Positions 1 through 11,149 of a stretch of DNA of 64,000 nucleotides are shown piece by piece. The stretch is taken from positions 12,114,743 through 12,178,742 of the forward strand of contig NC_044027.1 in the NCBI RefSeq assembly GCF_900496995.4, in the 5' to 3' direction. Source of the DNA: Aquila chrysaetos chrysaetos. Its lineage: Eukaryota; Chordata; Aves; Accipitriformes; Accipitridae. A model generated the notes under the pieces. That model had not been told where the DNA came from. It did not search any database and was given only the letters and a program-made list of their open reading frames with translations. A program made the position numbers and the translations under genes. The first letter of the stretch is position 1. Every line of letters begins with the position of its first letter.

Positions 1-1380
1 ACTATAGAGCAGCTCTTGTTAGCTCAAACCACCTTCTCAGAGCTTTGCCCAGCTTTCCTTGTCAATTAAGCTAATGCATTTCACTTTGCAAGGGAGCAGG
101 ATTACCAGCAAGTGACTATCTCGTGGAGGCTCGGTAACTTGATTGCTTCAGAGAATATGTCCCGCGTTGCTGACTTTTGATGGAGGGTTGATTTTTTTTC
201 GTGTGAGATAGAGACCTGGTTTGGGGGAATATGGAGTGCAGCTGGCTCAGGAGCAATAGGATGGGAAAGTGCTGAGAGATGGGGCTCCGAGGGGAGTTAT
301 TCTGTGCACCTTTTTTTTTTTTTGAGGAGACAGTGCACGACTGCCTGATGGTCGCTCCTGCTTTTGCTCCGAGATGGCTGTGGCAAGGCTGAGGCTCATT
401 GCCTGCTGCCGGGGAGCGGAGAGGTGCGGGGGGGAGCGGGGGCTGCTGGAGCGAGCTCAGTCCATATGTCCGCAGGCATCCTGGAGACTGGTGCAATATG
501 GAGCGGTTCAGTGTTTGATGAATGTTGTCATTAGTGTTCGTGGCACTTATGGGCTTCCATTTATCCTGAGCAACAGTGATTTATGTCTGGGGCATATATC
601 CAGGTAAAAAGTATTTTAAAAACTAGGGGAAGGGCTCTCAAAGAGCTTTAGCCTCTTCCCCTCCTCTCCATCCCCATAAACTAATCAATGTTAAAAAAAT
701 GCAGGGGTGACACAGTGTGAGGGAGCCTTCTGTTCTCTCCACGGCTGTCCTCACTGCCCCAGTGCTACAACAGGCAGTTCCTTCATTTGAGAAGACCCTT
801 TATCCCTAAAAAAAAAAAGGCTTTTAAAGGTTCCTGACATTTCTCCTTTTCCTCAGCCTGCCTCTCCATCTCTCCACCCTGCCTTGCATGCTGCTAAGGG
901 TGCATCTTTCAAAGCTGCCTGCTCTGATGGTGCAGGGCTGTGCTTGCAAAGGGATGCAGCCCGGCTAGCATGGAAATGAGCATGGAAACCTCACTGACAG
1001 TGCCTGACGGTGGAAACTGCAGGAGGGAAGAAGAGGTGGGGGGCAGGTTTGATTGTTTGGTAAAAAACAGATTTCTGTCTTCTCTAGCCCCAATTAGGTT
1101 TTAGTTGGGCAAAAAGAAAACTCAAAGCCAATAGTTTCATTATGACACTAGGAAAAGTTGGCTTACCTACTTTTATTATATATGAATAACATTTTGAAGA
1201 GTCAAACTGATAAATGCCAGACATTAAAAAACAAAGTTTTTATTGAACCCAAGTGGCTTTTTTTTACCCTCCTTCTGTTCCATTTTAAGAAAAATAGACC
1301 ATTTTTGTCCTGATTTGGATGGGGAAGCTGATCTCAATCTTTCAGAGAATGGGAACTCAGCTTTCTGATGAGCTCTGCTT
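1..1380. other. Non-coding stretch, no gene seen
   Basis: I see no supportable gene here. A 77-codon frame beginning at 374 lies in a small GC- and CpG-richer patch (361-460) and ends next to a CAG|GTAAAA donor-like sequence at about 601, but its protein resembles nothing I know. Simple sequence consists of a 13-T run at 311-323 and an 11-A run at 808-818. G-runs at 411-414, 428-434 and 438-442 could form a G-quadruplex only with one long loop. Confidence 0.6.
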
Positions 1381-1414
1381 GCGTATGGACTCCCCAGTCA
1401 GCAGTTTAATGCCA

Positions 1415-1515
1415 TTCCATTCATTTACACCAGTGTAAATCAGGAGTAATTGTCCTGAAATCAATGTCACCGTGATTGACCGGATTTTCAGAAGAGCTCA
1501 GCTCCCAGCTAAACC
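1415..1515 (+). repeat. Ancient amniote interspersed repeat fragment (family uncertain)
   Basis: The stretch carries a phrase I recognise from old repeats in reptile and bird genomes: a TTTACACCAGTGTAAAT core followed by CAGGAGTAA, then a TCAATG remnant and TTTTCAGAAGAGCTCAG. Its core is a perfect inverted repeat of 8-bp arms, ATTTACAC (1423-1430) and GTGTAAAT (1433-1440), with a 2-bp spacer. The assignment is from memory of the pattern. The family, possibly linked to CR1/L3 or a MITE, is not verified. Confidence 0.45.
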
Positions 1516-1638
1516 CCTGCGATACATGGCCAGATGTATTTATTTATTTCATTTTAAGAGCTCTGTGGATACCTATGCCCTGTGAAATTGGGCACTGAGT
1601 GACAATATTGAATGCTGATTGCAGCTTGTCAGAAAATT

Positions 1639-1653
1639 GGGGGGGGGGGGGGG
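1639..1653 (+). repeat. Poly-G homopolymer (15 G)
   Basis: Fifteen consecutive G residues are followed by AGAAAAA. Such a run can fold into a G-quadruplex and is prone to replication slippage and sequencing length error, so its exact length in the real genome is uncertain. Confidence 0.9.
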
Positions 1654-2606
1654 AGAAAAAGCAATATTTGCAAAATGCTTTGAAAAAGAGTTGTTTCATT
1701 TTTTTTTCTTTTCCTTTTCGAAGAGTGTTCTGTTTTTCTCGGTTAACTTCCATCCTCTTCCCCCTTCCAAGAATGTGTGCGCACTTCGTGCTTTCTATTC
1801 CTGATTTTCTGTCCCTGCCTCTGACTGTGAGATTGCATCTCAGCACAAAATGTACATGAGACACCCCATGGACGGAGGAGGCTGCAGAAAAAGCAGAACT
1901 TCCCCAAAGGAGTTGTGTTGCCCCATACCTCTGCTAGGGTAACAGTTGACCTCATGAGGTGTGAGCCTTTCTCCCTAGCTCAAGGTTGAAGCAAGACTTG
2001 AGACATACTAGTGTACTGCTACCTTTAAAGATTTTGAGTTTGTTTTCCTCAAACCAGCCTATCAGGGGTAGCTCTGTGCCAGAGGTGAAGGTTGGGGATG
2101 GACACTGGTAATGACAGGGTCATGCGGTTTGCCCAAATGTGCCATGGTTGGATTCCCCTTTGCAGCTCTGCCATCATCTCTAGATGTTGCCCTTGAAGCC
2201 TCTTCCACACCACAATGGGAAGGGGTCCCAACAAGACCGTGAGTGCACTGGGGCAGCCACCAAAGGGAGATGTGTGGCACCCTGTGTGGGGCATCTATGG
2301 GTCTGCCTGAAGGCAGGACCCACCAGTTTGGCCTCCTGCGCACACAGTGCTCTTTACTGCAGGGTGGCCTTGCTTCCACCTCGCTTGCCCGTGGTGTGGC
2401 ATTCCCATGCTGGTTGCACGAAGTAGCATCTTGCCTTGTGTGTGCAGAAGGGCTGGTTGCACGCCTGAGGGTCTGCCCTGGGTGAGAAACTTATTAACTG
2501 CTTCTTTGCTAACCTCCTCCCTATTTTCCCCCTCTCCCTGTCTCTTTGGCTTGTGAATGAACGGTAAACACCTCTGCGATTCAGGTTTTCTGGGTGAGGA
2601 CGTGCA

Positions 2607-2635
2607 GGGAGCGGGCGGGGGAACGGGGCGGAGGG
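2607..2635 (+). other. Canonical G-quadruplex motif
   Basis: Five G-runs (2607-2609, 2613-2615, 2617-2621, 2625-2628, 2633-2635) are separated by loops of 1-4 bases. This satisfies the usual G3+N1-7 rule with one run to spare. The surrounding 2580-2680 segment is locally rich in CpG. No transcript start is evident beside it. Folding in the cell is an inference. Confidence 0.75.
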
Positions 2636-5227
2636 CAGCATCCTCGGGGAAGTAGGACGACGTGTGTGTGTTGAACCACATGTTCTCATTTTGATTCGCA
2701 TTGAATATGAAAGGCAAGCAGAAACCCAATTAGTAACCTCTGAACTAGCCCCGTGTTATCTCCGGGAACACATGCCATCTGCCAGCTCCTCCGCCACCCG
2801 ATGGCCCCCTCCCTCTTACCAGCTAAATGAAACAGGTGGTGGAGCCGGTTTCTGGGCTGGAGACACCACACAGGGACCAATATTTAATAAAACAAAACCT
2901 AGCCACCTCCTACCCACTGCAAATCAGCCCCCAGCCCATGGTTATCTACAGCCTTCTCTCTTCCCCTCAGTCTTCACACTTTGCTCGCTCATCCTGCAGA
3001 CCGGCTCGGCTCAGACGCTGTTTTGGCTTCGCTGCTCCTGGAAGGGTTGAGAGTAACTCAGAGCACTGATGAGGAGATCTTTCGACTGCTGATGGCTGGG
3101 CTTACAGGGCTCAGCTTGTGCCACAGGCTGCTGTCAGCGCTTTGCTGTCTGCTCTGGTCAGAGAAAGCTGCCCCCCTGCCAGAAAGAGAGAGATTTCCAG
3201 GGAGAATGCAGCAAAAAAACTTGCAGTTCTGGCATCTAAGCTTGCAGGATCCGGGCATTGCTGTGATGAAACCCAGAGGCGAGGGACAGGCAGAGTTGGT
3301 CACAAATACGCTGCTGACATGAACTGGCAAGAGAAGGCTTTTATTCCAGTGCTGACCTTGCTTTCGGGGTGGACGCTGTCACTTGGACGTTTGCACGGCT
3401 GGCATTTTGTATAGCATGGATCTGGGCAGGGGTTATAGGTGGCTGTGCGCAGGCTGTCTTCCCTGGTGTGACACGGCAGAGAAGGAAGGAAGTGGAAAAA
3501 CCATGACTTGGCTGCAATGACCTGGGTGCTGCAAATGGCTGGAGCTCCCCATCCGCCTCTGGTTGAGCTCCAGGTTTGCATCCTGCTCATAGAGGCCCAG
3601 GGCATGGATGGACTGGTTGGTGGCATCAACAGCTCATCCGTCACTGGGAGGAGAGAGTCACCACTGCAGATGCAGTGCTGAAAAAGAAAAGGCATGGCTC
3701 CCTCCACCAAGCTGCCTGATGGGACAGTGAGAGGGCCACACATCCCAACTTGTCCCTTTCCACGAATGGCCGCGGTTTGGCTGTGCTGCTTTTCTTCCCC
3801 AGCAGCCTGGATAATTGTGTGTTTACAGTAAAATTGACAGATGGGAGTTTCAGTGTTTCACGGAGGCAGATGGTATCAGAGGAGGGTGGGAAAAGTCTGG
3901 CAAGGAAATGCCAACCAGCTCTCCTTGTGCCAAAGCTGCAACATATGCCTGCCTTATGCAAAGCAGCCCCGTTTTCCTCCAGAAAAGTTCAGGGAAGTAG
4001 AGCTGTGAATCAATAACCTGGGTCTCCTGTCAAATGCTGCACGTGCCGATGGTCTCCGTCTTTCCCAGCTAGAGAGAAGCCTGTATGTGAACACGGGAAG
4101 GGGAAAGTAATTTAAAATCCGGACCCTGGCTCCAGCTGTGCATGGGGCCCAGTTGGAGTTGGAATGGTGTTGACCCCTTGGGATGGTTAATGACAATCCT
4201 TGAAGTCTTTTTTCTCTCCTCCTCCCTTTTGCTCATGACTCCAGCTATGGAGCAAGGACCGTGATTACCCTGAGGCAGGGTTTTTCCTGTGCATGACAAG
4301 TGGTGGGGAGAAAATGGGAAAAGTTGCCTCTATACAGATTCAGCTTCAGAGCACTGAGGTTTGATTGCTTAAAGGAGAGGCAAAGCAGGTTTGCTTTGCA
4401 TGTGGTTTGGGGTCACATTTGCCTACCAATATCTTGCTCCCATACTCTTAGGCTCTCGCTGCAGGGGTTGGGCTGTGTTGAGGAGTCCATGAACATGTCA
4501 CATTTGTAGCTACAGCCTCTACTCAAGTCATAGACCTATAGATTTTCCCCTTTACTCCCCTCGTGGCTCCTACCATCCCCTCTCCTTCCCCTCTCCTTGC
4601 CCCTGTAAAGTGAAAACCTCTAAGTCCTCTGGGACAGGTACAGGGATAGTTTTCCATTTCGTATTATGCACTAGCTCATGCAAGGGATATCACCTGAAGT
4701 AGCAGCGTAGCCACTTCTAGGTCATGGTGGGGGCTAAGCATCAGGCAAAGGACATTTTGTGCAAAGCACCCTTCAAATTCAAATTGCTGGGCCCTTCTTG
4801 CCACCAAAAAGGTAGTAAAGAAAGTTAGAAACTTTACTGGGGCACGGACATCAGCATCAGCTTCTTGAAAACTACAAAGGGAGATTTATTAGCCATGAAT
4901 GACCAGGACTGGGTTTTAAACCTCCTCTGAAAGCAGTTTTCTCCATTGTGGCTGCTGGCACAGTGTTCAGCTTGCTGCGAGACTCCAGGTTTTCAGGATC
5001 TTTCCAGATTTTTAACATCTTCTTCAGAGCCCTTCAGAGTGGTCAACAAGGAGGCTGGCAAGTGAGGAGGACTCCACATTTATGAGGAAGAATAGTAGAT
5101 TTGGGAATTATCAGGCTACTCAAACAGAAGACAAATCATAGAAAGAGGTGGATATTTCTCTGTTAGGGACAGACCACACTCCCAGCAGTCATGGCTGCAT
5201 ACAGGGGGAATGACGGGCGTAACGCAG

Positions 5228-5365
5228 TGCCAGGGCTTACAGCCTGATCCTGCACCATGCGGGGGCAGCAGCATGAGGTGCTGGGCTCTCTCAGCTCCCA
5301 CTGAGTCCAAGGGAGAGATGGTGTCTCTATGCATCGCACTGAAGTTTTTCAAGCCAGTCACAAAT
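5228..5365 (+). repeat. Ancient amniote repeat fragment (family uncertain)
   Basis: The segment contains GCCTGATCCTGCA at about 5239, then CTCAGCTCCCACTGAGTCCA at 5289-5308. This matches the phrase pattern 'CCTGATCCTGCA ... CTCCCATTGA(C)TTCAA' that I recognise from old interspersed repeats in turtles, crocodilians and birds. Divergence is high, consistent with an old insertion. The precise family cannot be assigned by eye. Confidence 0.4.
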
Positions 5366-5639
5366 AGTTTAAGCTGACTGCTGGATCCTTCAACGGGGAG
5401 TCCAAGGGAGCCTGTTGCAGAAGGAAAATGGAGGTGAATTAATTTATAGCTGCCAAGGAAGACAAGCCAGCAGTCGGGGTAATCGAGGGGTTAAGCCCTT
5501 GCCTCCCCCATGGGACCATTCCCTATAGACGCTTTGCTGTGCTGAAAGCCTGGGGTTTATTATCCAGCTTGCAGGATGCAGCCGAATTTCTGTATCCCAT
5601 CTAGGTGGCACGCATTTGAAACAGAGAGAAAAATGGCCA

Positions 5640-5725
5640 GCCTGAACATGCCCCTTTCTCTCACAAAGTATAATTAATGGCAGTTAAATGAGTCACCTGT
5701 GCTGATGCATCACACGCAGCGAGGA
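5640..5725. promoter_or_regulatory. Candidate regulatory block (AP-1, E-box, homeodomain sites)
   Basis: Within 45 bases lie TAATTAAT (5671-5678, homeodomain-type), TGAGTCA (5689-5695, perfect AP-1 consensus), CACCTG (5694-5699, E-box, overlapping the AP-1 site) and the perfect 10-bp palindrome TGATGCATCA (5703-5712). The density suggests an enhancer-like element just upstream of the LTR insertion. Function and conservation are not visible from one genome, so this is a low-confidence call. Confidence 0.3.
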
Positions 5726-5917
5726 GGCTGAGAGCCCATTTGTTACAGATCTGGGCCACCTCTAATGCAAGGTGTGCAGTGGTCCTGAGTTGCTCCACGG
5801 CGCTGGCAGCTCAGGGAAGCTTTGGAGGTGGGAGGTGAGGAGAGAGAGGATGATGTTGCAGGTTTGCTCTTCCTTTCTTTCCCGCTCGCCCATTTTTATT
5901 TGGAGGAGTTCACATGG

Positions 5918-5922
5918 GGGGC
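5918..5922. repeat. Target-site duplication, left copy (GGGGC)
   Basis: GGGGC directly precedes the TGTC end of the LTR and is repeated exactly at 6505-6509 directly after its GACA end. Five bases is the duplication length typical of ERVL-type integrases. The sequence is G-rich, so a chance match cannot be excluded entirely. Confidence 0.7.
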
Positions 5923-6504
5923 TGTCCTAGTTTCAGCTGGGATAGAGTTAACTGTCTTCCTAGTAGCTGTTATGGTGCTATGTTTTGAGTTCAGTGTGAG
6001 AAGAATGTTGATAACACTGATGTTTTCAGTTGTTGCTCAGTAGTGTTTAGACTGAAGTAAAGGATTTTTCAGCTTCTCATGCCCAGCCAGCGAGAAAGCT
6101 GGAGGGGCACAAGAAGTTGGCACAGGACACAGCCAGGGCAGCTGACCCAAACTGGCCAACAGGGTATTCCATACCATGGGACATCCCATCCAGTATAGGA
6201 ACTGGGAAGTGGGGGCGGGGGAATCGCCGCTCAGGGACTAGCTGGGTGCCGGTCGGCGGGTGGTGAGCAATTGCACTGCGCATCATTTGTACATTCCAAT
6301 CCTTTCATTATTGCTGTTGTCATTTTGTTAGTGTTATCATTATCATTATTAGTTTCTTCTTTTCTGTTCTATTAAACCGTTCTTATCTCAACCCGTGGGT
6401 TTTGCTTCTTTTTCCCGATTTTCTCCCCCATCCCACTGGGTGGTGGGGGGAGTGAGTGAGCGGCTGCGTGGTGCTTAGTTGCTGGCTGGGGTTAAACCAT
6501 GACA
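5923..6504 (+). mobile_element. Solo LTR of an endogenous retrovirus (ERVL-like)
   Basis: A 582-bp element begins TGTCCTAG and ends CATGACA, so it has the TG...CA retroviral termini within a TGTC/GACA inverted end pair. It is flanked by a perfect 5-bp duplication, GGGGC (5918-5922 and 6505-6509). Internal landmarks are a TATA-like TATAGGAA at about 6194 that looks decayed, an ATTAAA polyadenylation signal at 6371-6376, and a G/T-rich stretch near 6440-6470 suited to the downstream polyadenylation element. I recognise the body as a very common LTR of Neoavian birds. No primer-binding site, gag, pol or env follows, and only one LTR copy is present. It is therefore a solo LTR left by recombination between two LTRs. 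The plus orientation follows from the signal order. The exact Repbase name is not verified, and ERVL is inferred from the 5-bp duplication. Confidence 0.93.
6371..6376 (+). terminator. Polyadenylation signal ATTAAA inside the LTR
   Basis: ATTAAA lies about two-thirds of the way into the LTR and is followed by a pyrimidine-rich segment and then a G/T-rich segment. This is the expected order near the R/U5 boundary of an LTR. Whether it still ends transcripts is unknown. Confidence 0.6.
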
Positions 6505-6509
6505 GGGGC
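6505..6509. repeat. Target-site duplication, right copy (GGGGC)
   Basis: An exact repeat of 5918-5922 immediately follows the LTR end. It marks the integration point, and it also shows that no internal proviral sequence continues past the LTR. Confidence 0.7.
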
Positions 6510-8299
6510 CTTGGCCCTCGGGCAGGCAGGCGGTTGGGATGTAGCGTGCTTGGATACTGCAGACATCCAAGTTTTTATATATATAGCTTTTATATATATA
6601 TAAAAAAGCAAACTCCTTACCAATACTTCTGAAAAAGTGGTACAAAAATACAGTATAAAACCACAGCCTCCAGTATAAGACTCACAGTTACAGCAGCAGT
6701 TTCTAGAACGTAAAATCCAAGACAAGCTACTGCGTGAAGCGGTAAGGCAGTGAAGTACGGTGATCCCTGGGGAGTGGCCGAGTGTCCTTGTCCTTTCCTC
6801 ACATGGGGAGGCAGGTCTTGCAAAGCAATGACAGGCTGACACCTCTTTTCCAAGCCTCTAGTTACAGTTACGGGGTTTTAACAAAGAGCGAGCATCAAGA
6901 GCCCCTCTGCAGAGGAAAGCAGAGTTCAGCCCGTTCCTGCAGAGACCCCCTTGGTGCGGGATGGGATGGAAGGGGGGATACATCACCACAGACAGGCCAG
7001 GGAACGGTGGGTGTTGTATCAAAACCACCGTTATGACTTTCCACAGAGCATCTCAAACAAACGGATGCAGGCCTCTCCGAGGGACATTACCCGCTGCCTG
7101 GGTGCCTACCGTACAGCAAATTCCCTCAGGCATTTCAGCTGCCCTTAGGCACTAATCACAGCTTCTGAGACTCAAAGCTGTTTTACAGTGCGGTGCCTGG
7201 CAGCGCAGGCGAGCAGCGTTTCTTCTGCGCAGAACGAGCTGGGGCTGTGAAGAGCGAGGGAACAGGCGGGAGCGGAAGGGGAGCTGGAGGAGAGCAGGAA
7301 ACTCTTTAGATCACACTTGACTTGTAGGGCCAGAGTCACCCTTGATGAAACTCTGCTGCAGTCAGTGCAGATTAACGCCCCTGACCGATGGCTGTTTCTC
7401 AGCGGTGAGGAGATGGATATCTCCCAGCCAAACAGCTACAGCCCAGGCGCTTCTGTCTCCCCGGCTGCTTTTGGCATCCATTGCTGACAACAGTTCCAGC
7501 GTGGCCATCATGCTGGGTCTTCTGGGAAGGGTGACCACCCAGAAACAGTGATGCTTGTTCACGTTACTTATCAGGACAGCAGCAGTCCTGAATTTGCTGG
7601 GGATGCCATGCGCATCCCATGCTGGAGCAGCACAGGAGGGAGGCCCAGAGGCACACGCCCCAGTGCCAGCAGCTGTGGAGGTCAGGGCACGTCCCTGCGA
7701 GGTAGCAAGTGCCTCTGCTCAGCTCCTGGGTCCAAAGCCCTGGTTGCCCACAGTCCCAGTGACGGATCTGTCAGTCTGATCTGCTGCTATCCGTTCTGTT
7801 GTCTGTCCTTTCACCTCTTTTTCACCTCTGGCTTTTTCCCCCCCTCCCTTTATTCTCCTCTTATTGTCCTTATCTAGTAAGGCCCTATTACCTGCTTTTA
7901 TCTACAAAAGCGTCTAATCTCTGACAGCACCTGGTGTTTGGCTGGACGTGGACAGAACACATCAGCTCTATTTTTTGTATTTTTTATTTTTTTATGTGAG
8001 ATTTTAAACTGCCTTTTGGCTCTTGGGATCCCTCTCGCTCCTGTTTTAACTTCGCAGTGACGCTTTTGCAGCTCCTTTCTTGCAGGAAGAGGGCCGTGCA
8101 CGGAGGATGAAGGACCAGATTTTATATGCCTTGGTTACACTCCCTGTCTGTTTGTCTGAATAAGTGTCAGCCCTCTGAGTCTGGATTAGCTAACCAAGGG
8201 GCTCAGGAGACCAGCTAAGCACATTACATCTGAAGGGAGGAGGTGGAAAGGGACAGTGGGTGAATCCTTTCCCTGCACTGACTGAAACCGGGACGCCAG
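6510..8299. other. Non-coding stretch after the LTR
   Basis: No gene is seen; frames are at most about 116 codons. A TA-rich simple repeat sits at 6572-6607. A modest GC/CpG-rich patch occurs at about 7190-7290 without an associated frame. At 7328-7385 a phrase (GGGCCAGAGTCACCCTTGAT and following) weakly recalls the same ancient amniote repeat class as 5228-5365, but I do not call it separately. Confidence 0.55.
6572..6607. repeat. TA-rich simple repeat
   Basis: Two near-copies of a TTTTATATATATA-type unit stand side by side and are followed by AAAAAAG. The segment is self-complementary and could extrude a cruciform. It lies 68 bp past the LTR end and does not belong to it. Confidence 0.8.
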
Positions 8300-8452
8300 T
8301 CCCTGCTACTCAGTGACCTTGGAGAAGGCACTTGCATTTCTCCTTCAGGCTGTGAGTGCTTTGGGAACAAGAACAGTCTCTTGTTACATACGTACATATA
8401 AATACATCATTTAGCACAGTGGTGGGCGTCTTTACTGCTATTATAGTAACAA
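8300..8452 (+). repeat. MIR/CORE-SINE type fragment
   Basis: CAGTGACCTTGG at 8311-8322 followed by AAGGCACTTGCATTTCTCC matches the MIR phrase for 'tgtgaccttgg-caa-tcacttaacctctc'. The downstream CTTTGGGAACAAGAACAGTC, then TTAGCACAGTGGTGGGCGTC and a TTACTGCTATTATAG end, match the usual 3' tail in sense orientation. Divergence is high, as expected for a SINE that predates birds. The assignment is by eye. Confidence 0.6.
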
Positions 8453-8795
8453 CCTGTCTCCCCCAGCCCGCTTCTATCTCCATCTGAGAAGAAAGAAGTG
8501 CTTCTCTGTCTCCGGGTATGAATAGCAGGATGGGGTTTGCTGCTGGATTTTGATCTGAGAAAGGACTCAGTCTTTTCCTTTTTTCCTTTAAAAATGAGTT
8601 TGGCACTGGTTGCCAACAGCCGGCTAAACCCTGGTGAGTGGTGGTTGCTCTCTGTTCATATGGTAGATACCTGTCAAGCGTGAGCAGCCCAAACTATCCT
8701 CATGAACTGCCTGCTCGCCGTGTCTCAGCCTTTCTCCCCCTTCAGGAAAGACATCTCTAACGTATGAGCCAGGAGGAAGGGACGTCCTGCTCATT

Positions 8796-8896
8796 TCTTG
8801 TGCCACCACGTCTGGGTCCTCCCACCAAGCGGTTCCTCAATTTCCCTGTGTATAAAATAATAATACTGGTCTACTATCAAGGTTGCTCAGGAGTGA
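8796..8896 (+). repeat. MIR/CORE-SINE type fragment
   Basis: TTCCTCAATTTCCCTGTG, then TATAAAATAATAATACTGG and a remnant of 'cctaCC...GGTTGTT', match the MIR segment that usually reads 'cctcagtttcc...ctgtaaaatgggataataata...acctac'. Orientation is plus. It lies 344 bp from the preceding MIR-like fragment, in the same orientation. The two carry partly overlapping consensus regions, so they are likely separate insertions. Confidence 0.6.
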
Positions 8897-11149
8897 GCTT
8901 GCTGCTCTTAGATTGACCTTGGGTCTTCAGAACTGCACTGTAGGACCCAAACAACTGCCCTCTCTATTTCTGACCCCACTGGGAATGCAGTACAGTAAGA
9001 GCGGGACCGAAAGACGCCGGAGCCCCTGTTCAGGGCTGCAGCTGCAGCAGCTGCCAGGAAGCCAGGCAGGAGTAAATCTGCCACTGGCGGAGGTGAAGGG
9101 TGCACGAGAGAAGGACACTATTGTTTCCTCCCCAAAAGAGGAGAAGAAAGGGATGAGATGGAAAATTCATTTAGTGACTCCCAACAGCTGGAAGCAGAGT
9201 TCTGTATAGCTTACAGCATGGGAGCTCTAAAAGAGAGTGAAGCGAGGAGGAGACAAAAAGGATCTAAAATCTGTGGGGTGGCTGAGTCTGCGAATTGACC
9301 GACCAGGAAACCTTTCCCTGGACTGAACGGACCTGCTCTGACAAGGCAGAAATGCTGCCCTGATGCACGTAGGACTGAGAGGTCCGCGTGTCAGGAGTGC
9401 TGGAAACATCGAAATGCAGGAAGGGTAAGCAAAGAGGGAGGGAAAGAGAAATACGTGAGCTAAGGAGGTGGGCAGGCAGGCCCTGCTGTTGAAGAAGGTT
9501 AAAGTTATATTGATCTGTACAAGGAAAACATATTCTCGCCGCTTCTCATCCTCCTTTCAGATGATCCTGCATCAAATAAAAAGAAGGGCTGTTTTCCAAG
9601 CCTGGCTTTAGAGATCTTTCCAATGATATAGCAGATAAACAGCCACTTGCTGACAGTGAAGGTGCCAAAGTGATTTTTTGATGATATAAGCTGGGCTGAA
9701 AGGGAGGAGGGAGAGGAGAGGTTGCTGAACATGATAAAATGCGGAGGAAGGTGACGGGCAGGGCTGGAGCCAAGGACACCAGGCTGATGGGAGACGTGGC
9801 AGCTCAGCGTAAGGCGAGCACTGGGGGGGATGTGTGGCTGGGAAGGGAATGGTCAATGCCAGGAACTGGATCTGGATTAAATAGGGGATAGGTATCCAGG
9901 CTGCTGTGCCTCCGAAAGGTTAGTTATTCAGGAGCTTGCTGAGTAGTCATCAGGCACCCTTAAAAATAACCAGGACCCCAGTGCATTGTTGTTGGCCTGT
10001 TTCCCATCACATATTGGAAGAAGTCTGATTATTTGGCTGGAAGTTCACCTCTGAGGAGGCAAATGCTCATTGTTATTCATGTCTCTCCTGCTTTTCAGGC
10101 ACTTGTCATCCAGCCAGAGGGGGAACCAAAGCAGAAGGTGTCTGGGCAATTGCTCACAGCAATGGAGGAAAGTACCAGTAGTGCCCATACCCCATGGGAA
10201 CTGGAGTAGGTGCTCCTTTGAAGACAAGGAATAGCTCTAACATCACTCCAGCCCCAGACTTCGGGAATAGAAGATGCTTCTGATGGGGCCTGAACCTGTG
10301 TCTATGGCCATAGCAGGCTGAGTGGTGGAAGGTAGCAGCTTTAAGCATTGTGGCTCAACACCAAATCCAGCAGCCCACCAGAAACCCAGCTGCATGATGT
10401 CCCCCAGAAGATGGATGTCTTTCATGTAACTGCTTCCTAATTGCAGCTCAATCTCAAACAAACAAGGAAAAGCACCAAAAGAAGGAAAAACTTTCAGCAG
10501 AAAGGTGGAAGGTGGAATGATTCCCAAGTGAAGTGCAAGAGCTCAGGCAGGAACAAATAAAGTTTAAAGAACATTTGTGGTCCAAGATTTAGGGTCATTG
10601 CTAAAGAACTAAAAGTATTCATGAAAGCGCCTCTGAAGAGGCAAAGGGACCTATCTGCTATGCATTTCTGGCTAGTTCTCTGAGGAAATCCCAGTCCTAT
10701 AGAGACCACAGCAATATTCAGAGCACCGTCTCACAGAGAAAACAGGGTCTTTACTCAGCTCTGGTCCAGGCCAGGATCCTCAGCTGAACACAAACATCTT
10801 CATTTCAGGAACAGACACAAAGTGTGTAACAAACCTTCTACCACTTGTAGTTTTGGAGTGTTTTATTCCTTGCATAATACACAGGTGTTGGGTATTGGGT
10901 AAATGGGATAGACACAGAACTGAGTCCCCATCCCATCACCGGAATACAAGGCTGTGTCTCCTCTCCACAGTGTGGCTGGTTCCCTAGACTGGTGTGGTGG
11001 GCAATGAACTTGTGAGAAGCACATTAGGAGCAAAGGAAGGGGTTTCTGTGGGGTCCTGGACTCCATCACAAGCCCTACATTTTCCTAATTTGTTTGGGCA
11101 ATTCTCTTCCACATCCCTTGCCTCAGCACTCCCAGCTGTTTGATGGAGC
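8897..11149. other. Non-coding stretch, nothing notable
   Basis: No gene, repeat or strong regulatory cluster is recognised. The largest frames (about 108 codons at 8883-9209, 94 codons on minus at 10243-10527) give unremarkable peptides without domains. Confidence 0.55.

Larger units (their letters stand above)
1516..5220. other. Non-coding stretch with G-rich motifs
   Basis: No exon is supported. Several overlapping frames of 80-147 codons occur on both strands, for example minus 3300-3743 and minus 2295-2729, but they shadow one another and encode unrecognised, low-structure peptides. The notable contents are the 15-G run at 1639-1653 and the quadruplex motif at 2607-2635, each listed separately. 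The rest appears unique and ordinary. Confidence 0.6.

Noticed and set aside
374..607. Possible first exon ending at a donor-like CAG|GTAAAA
   Set aside because: The peptide is unrecognised, no promoter or true CpG island is present, and the donor is weak.
6077..6286. 69-codon minus frame inside the LTR
   Set aside because: It runs antisense to the LTR and is a by-product of that sequence, not a viral or host gene.
6505..6600. Possible primer-binding site and internal proviral sequence after the LTR
   Set aside because: The sequence after the duplication is ordinary flanking DNA with no tRNA-complementary site, so the element is a solo LTR.
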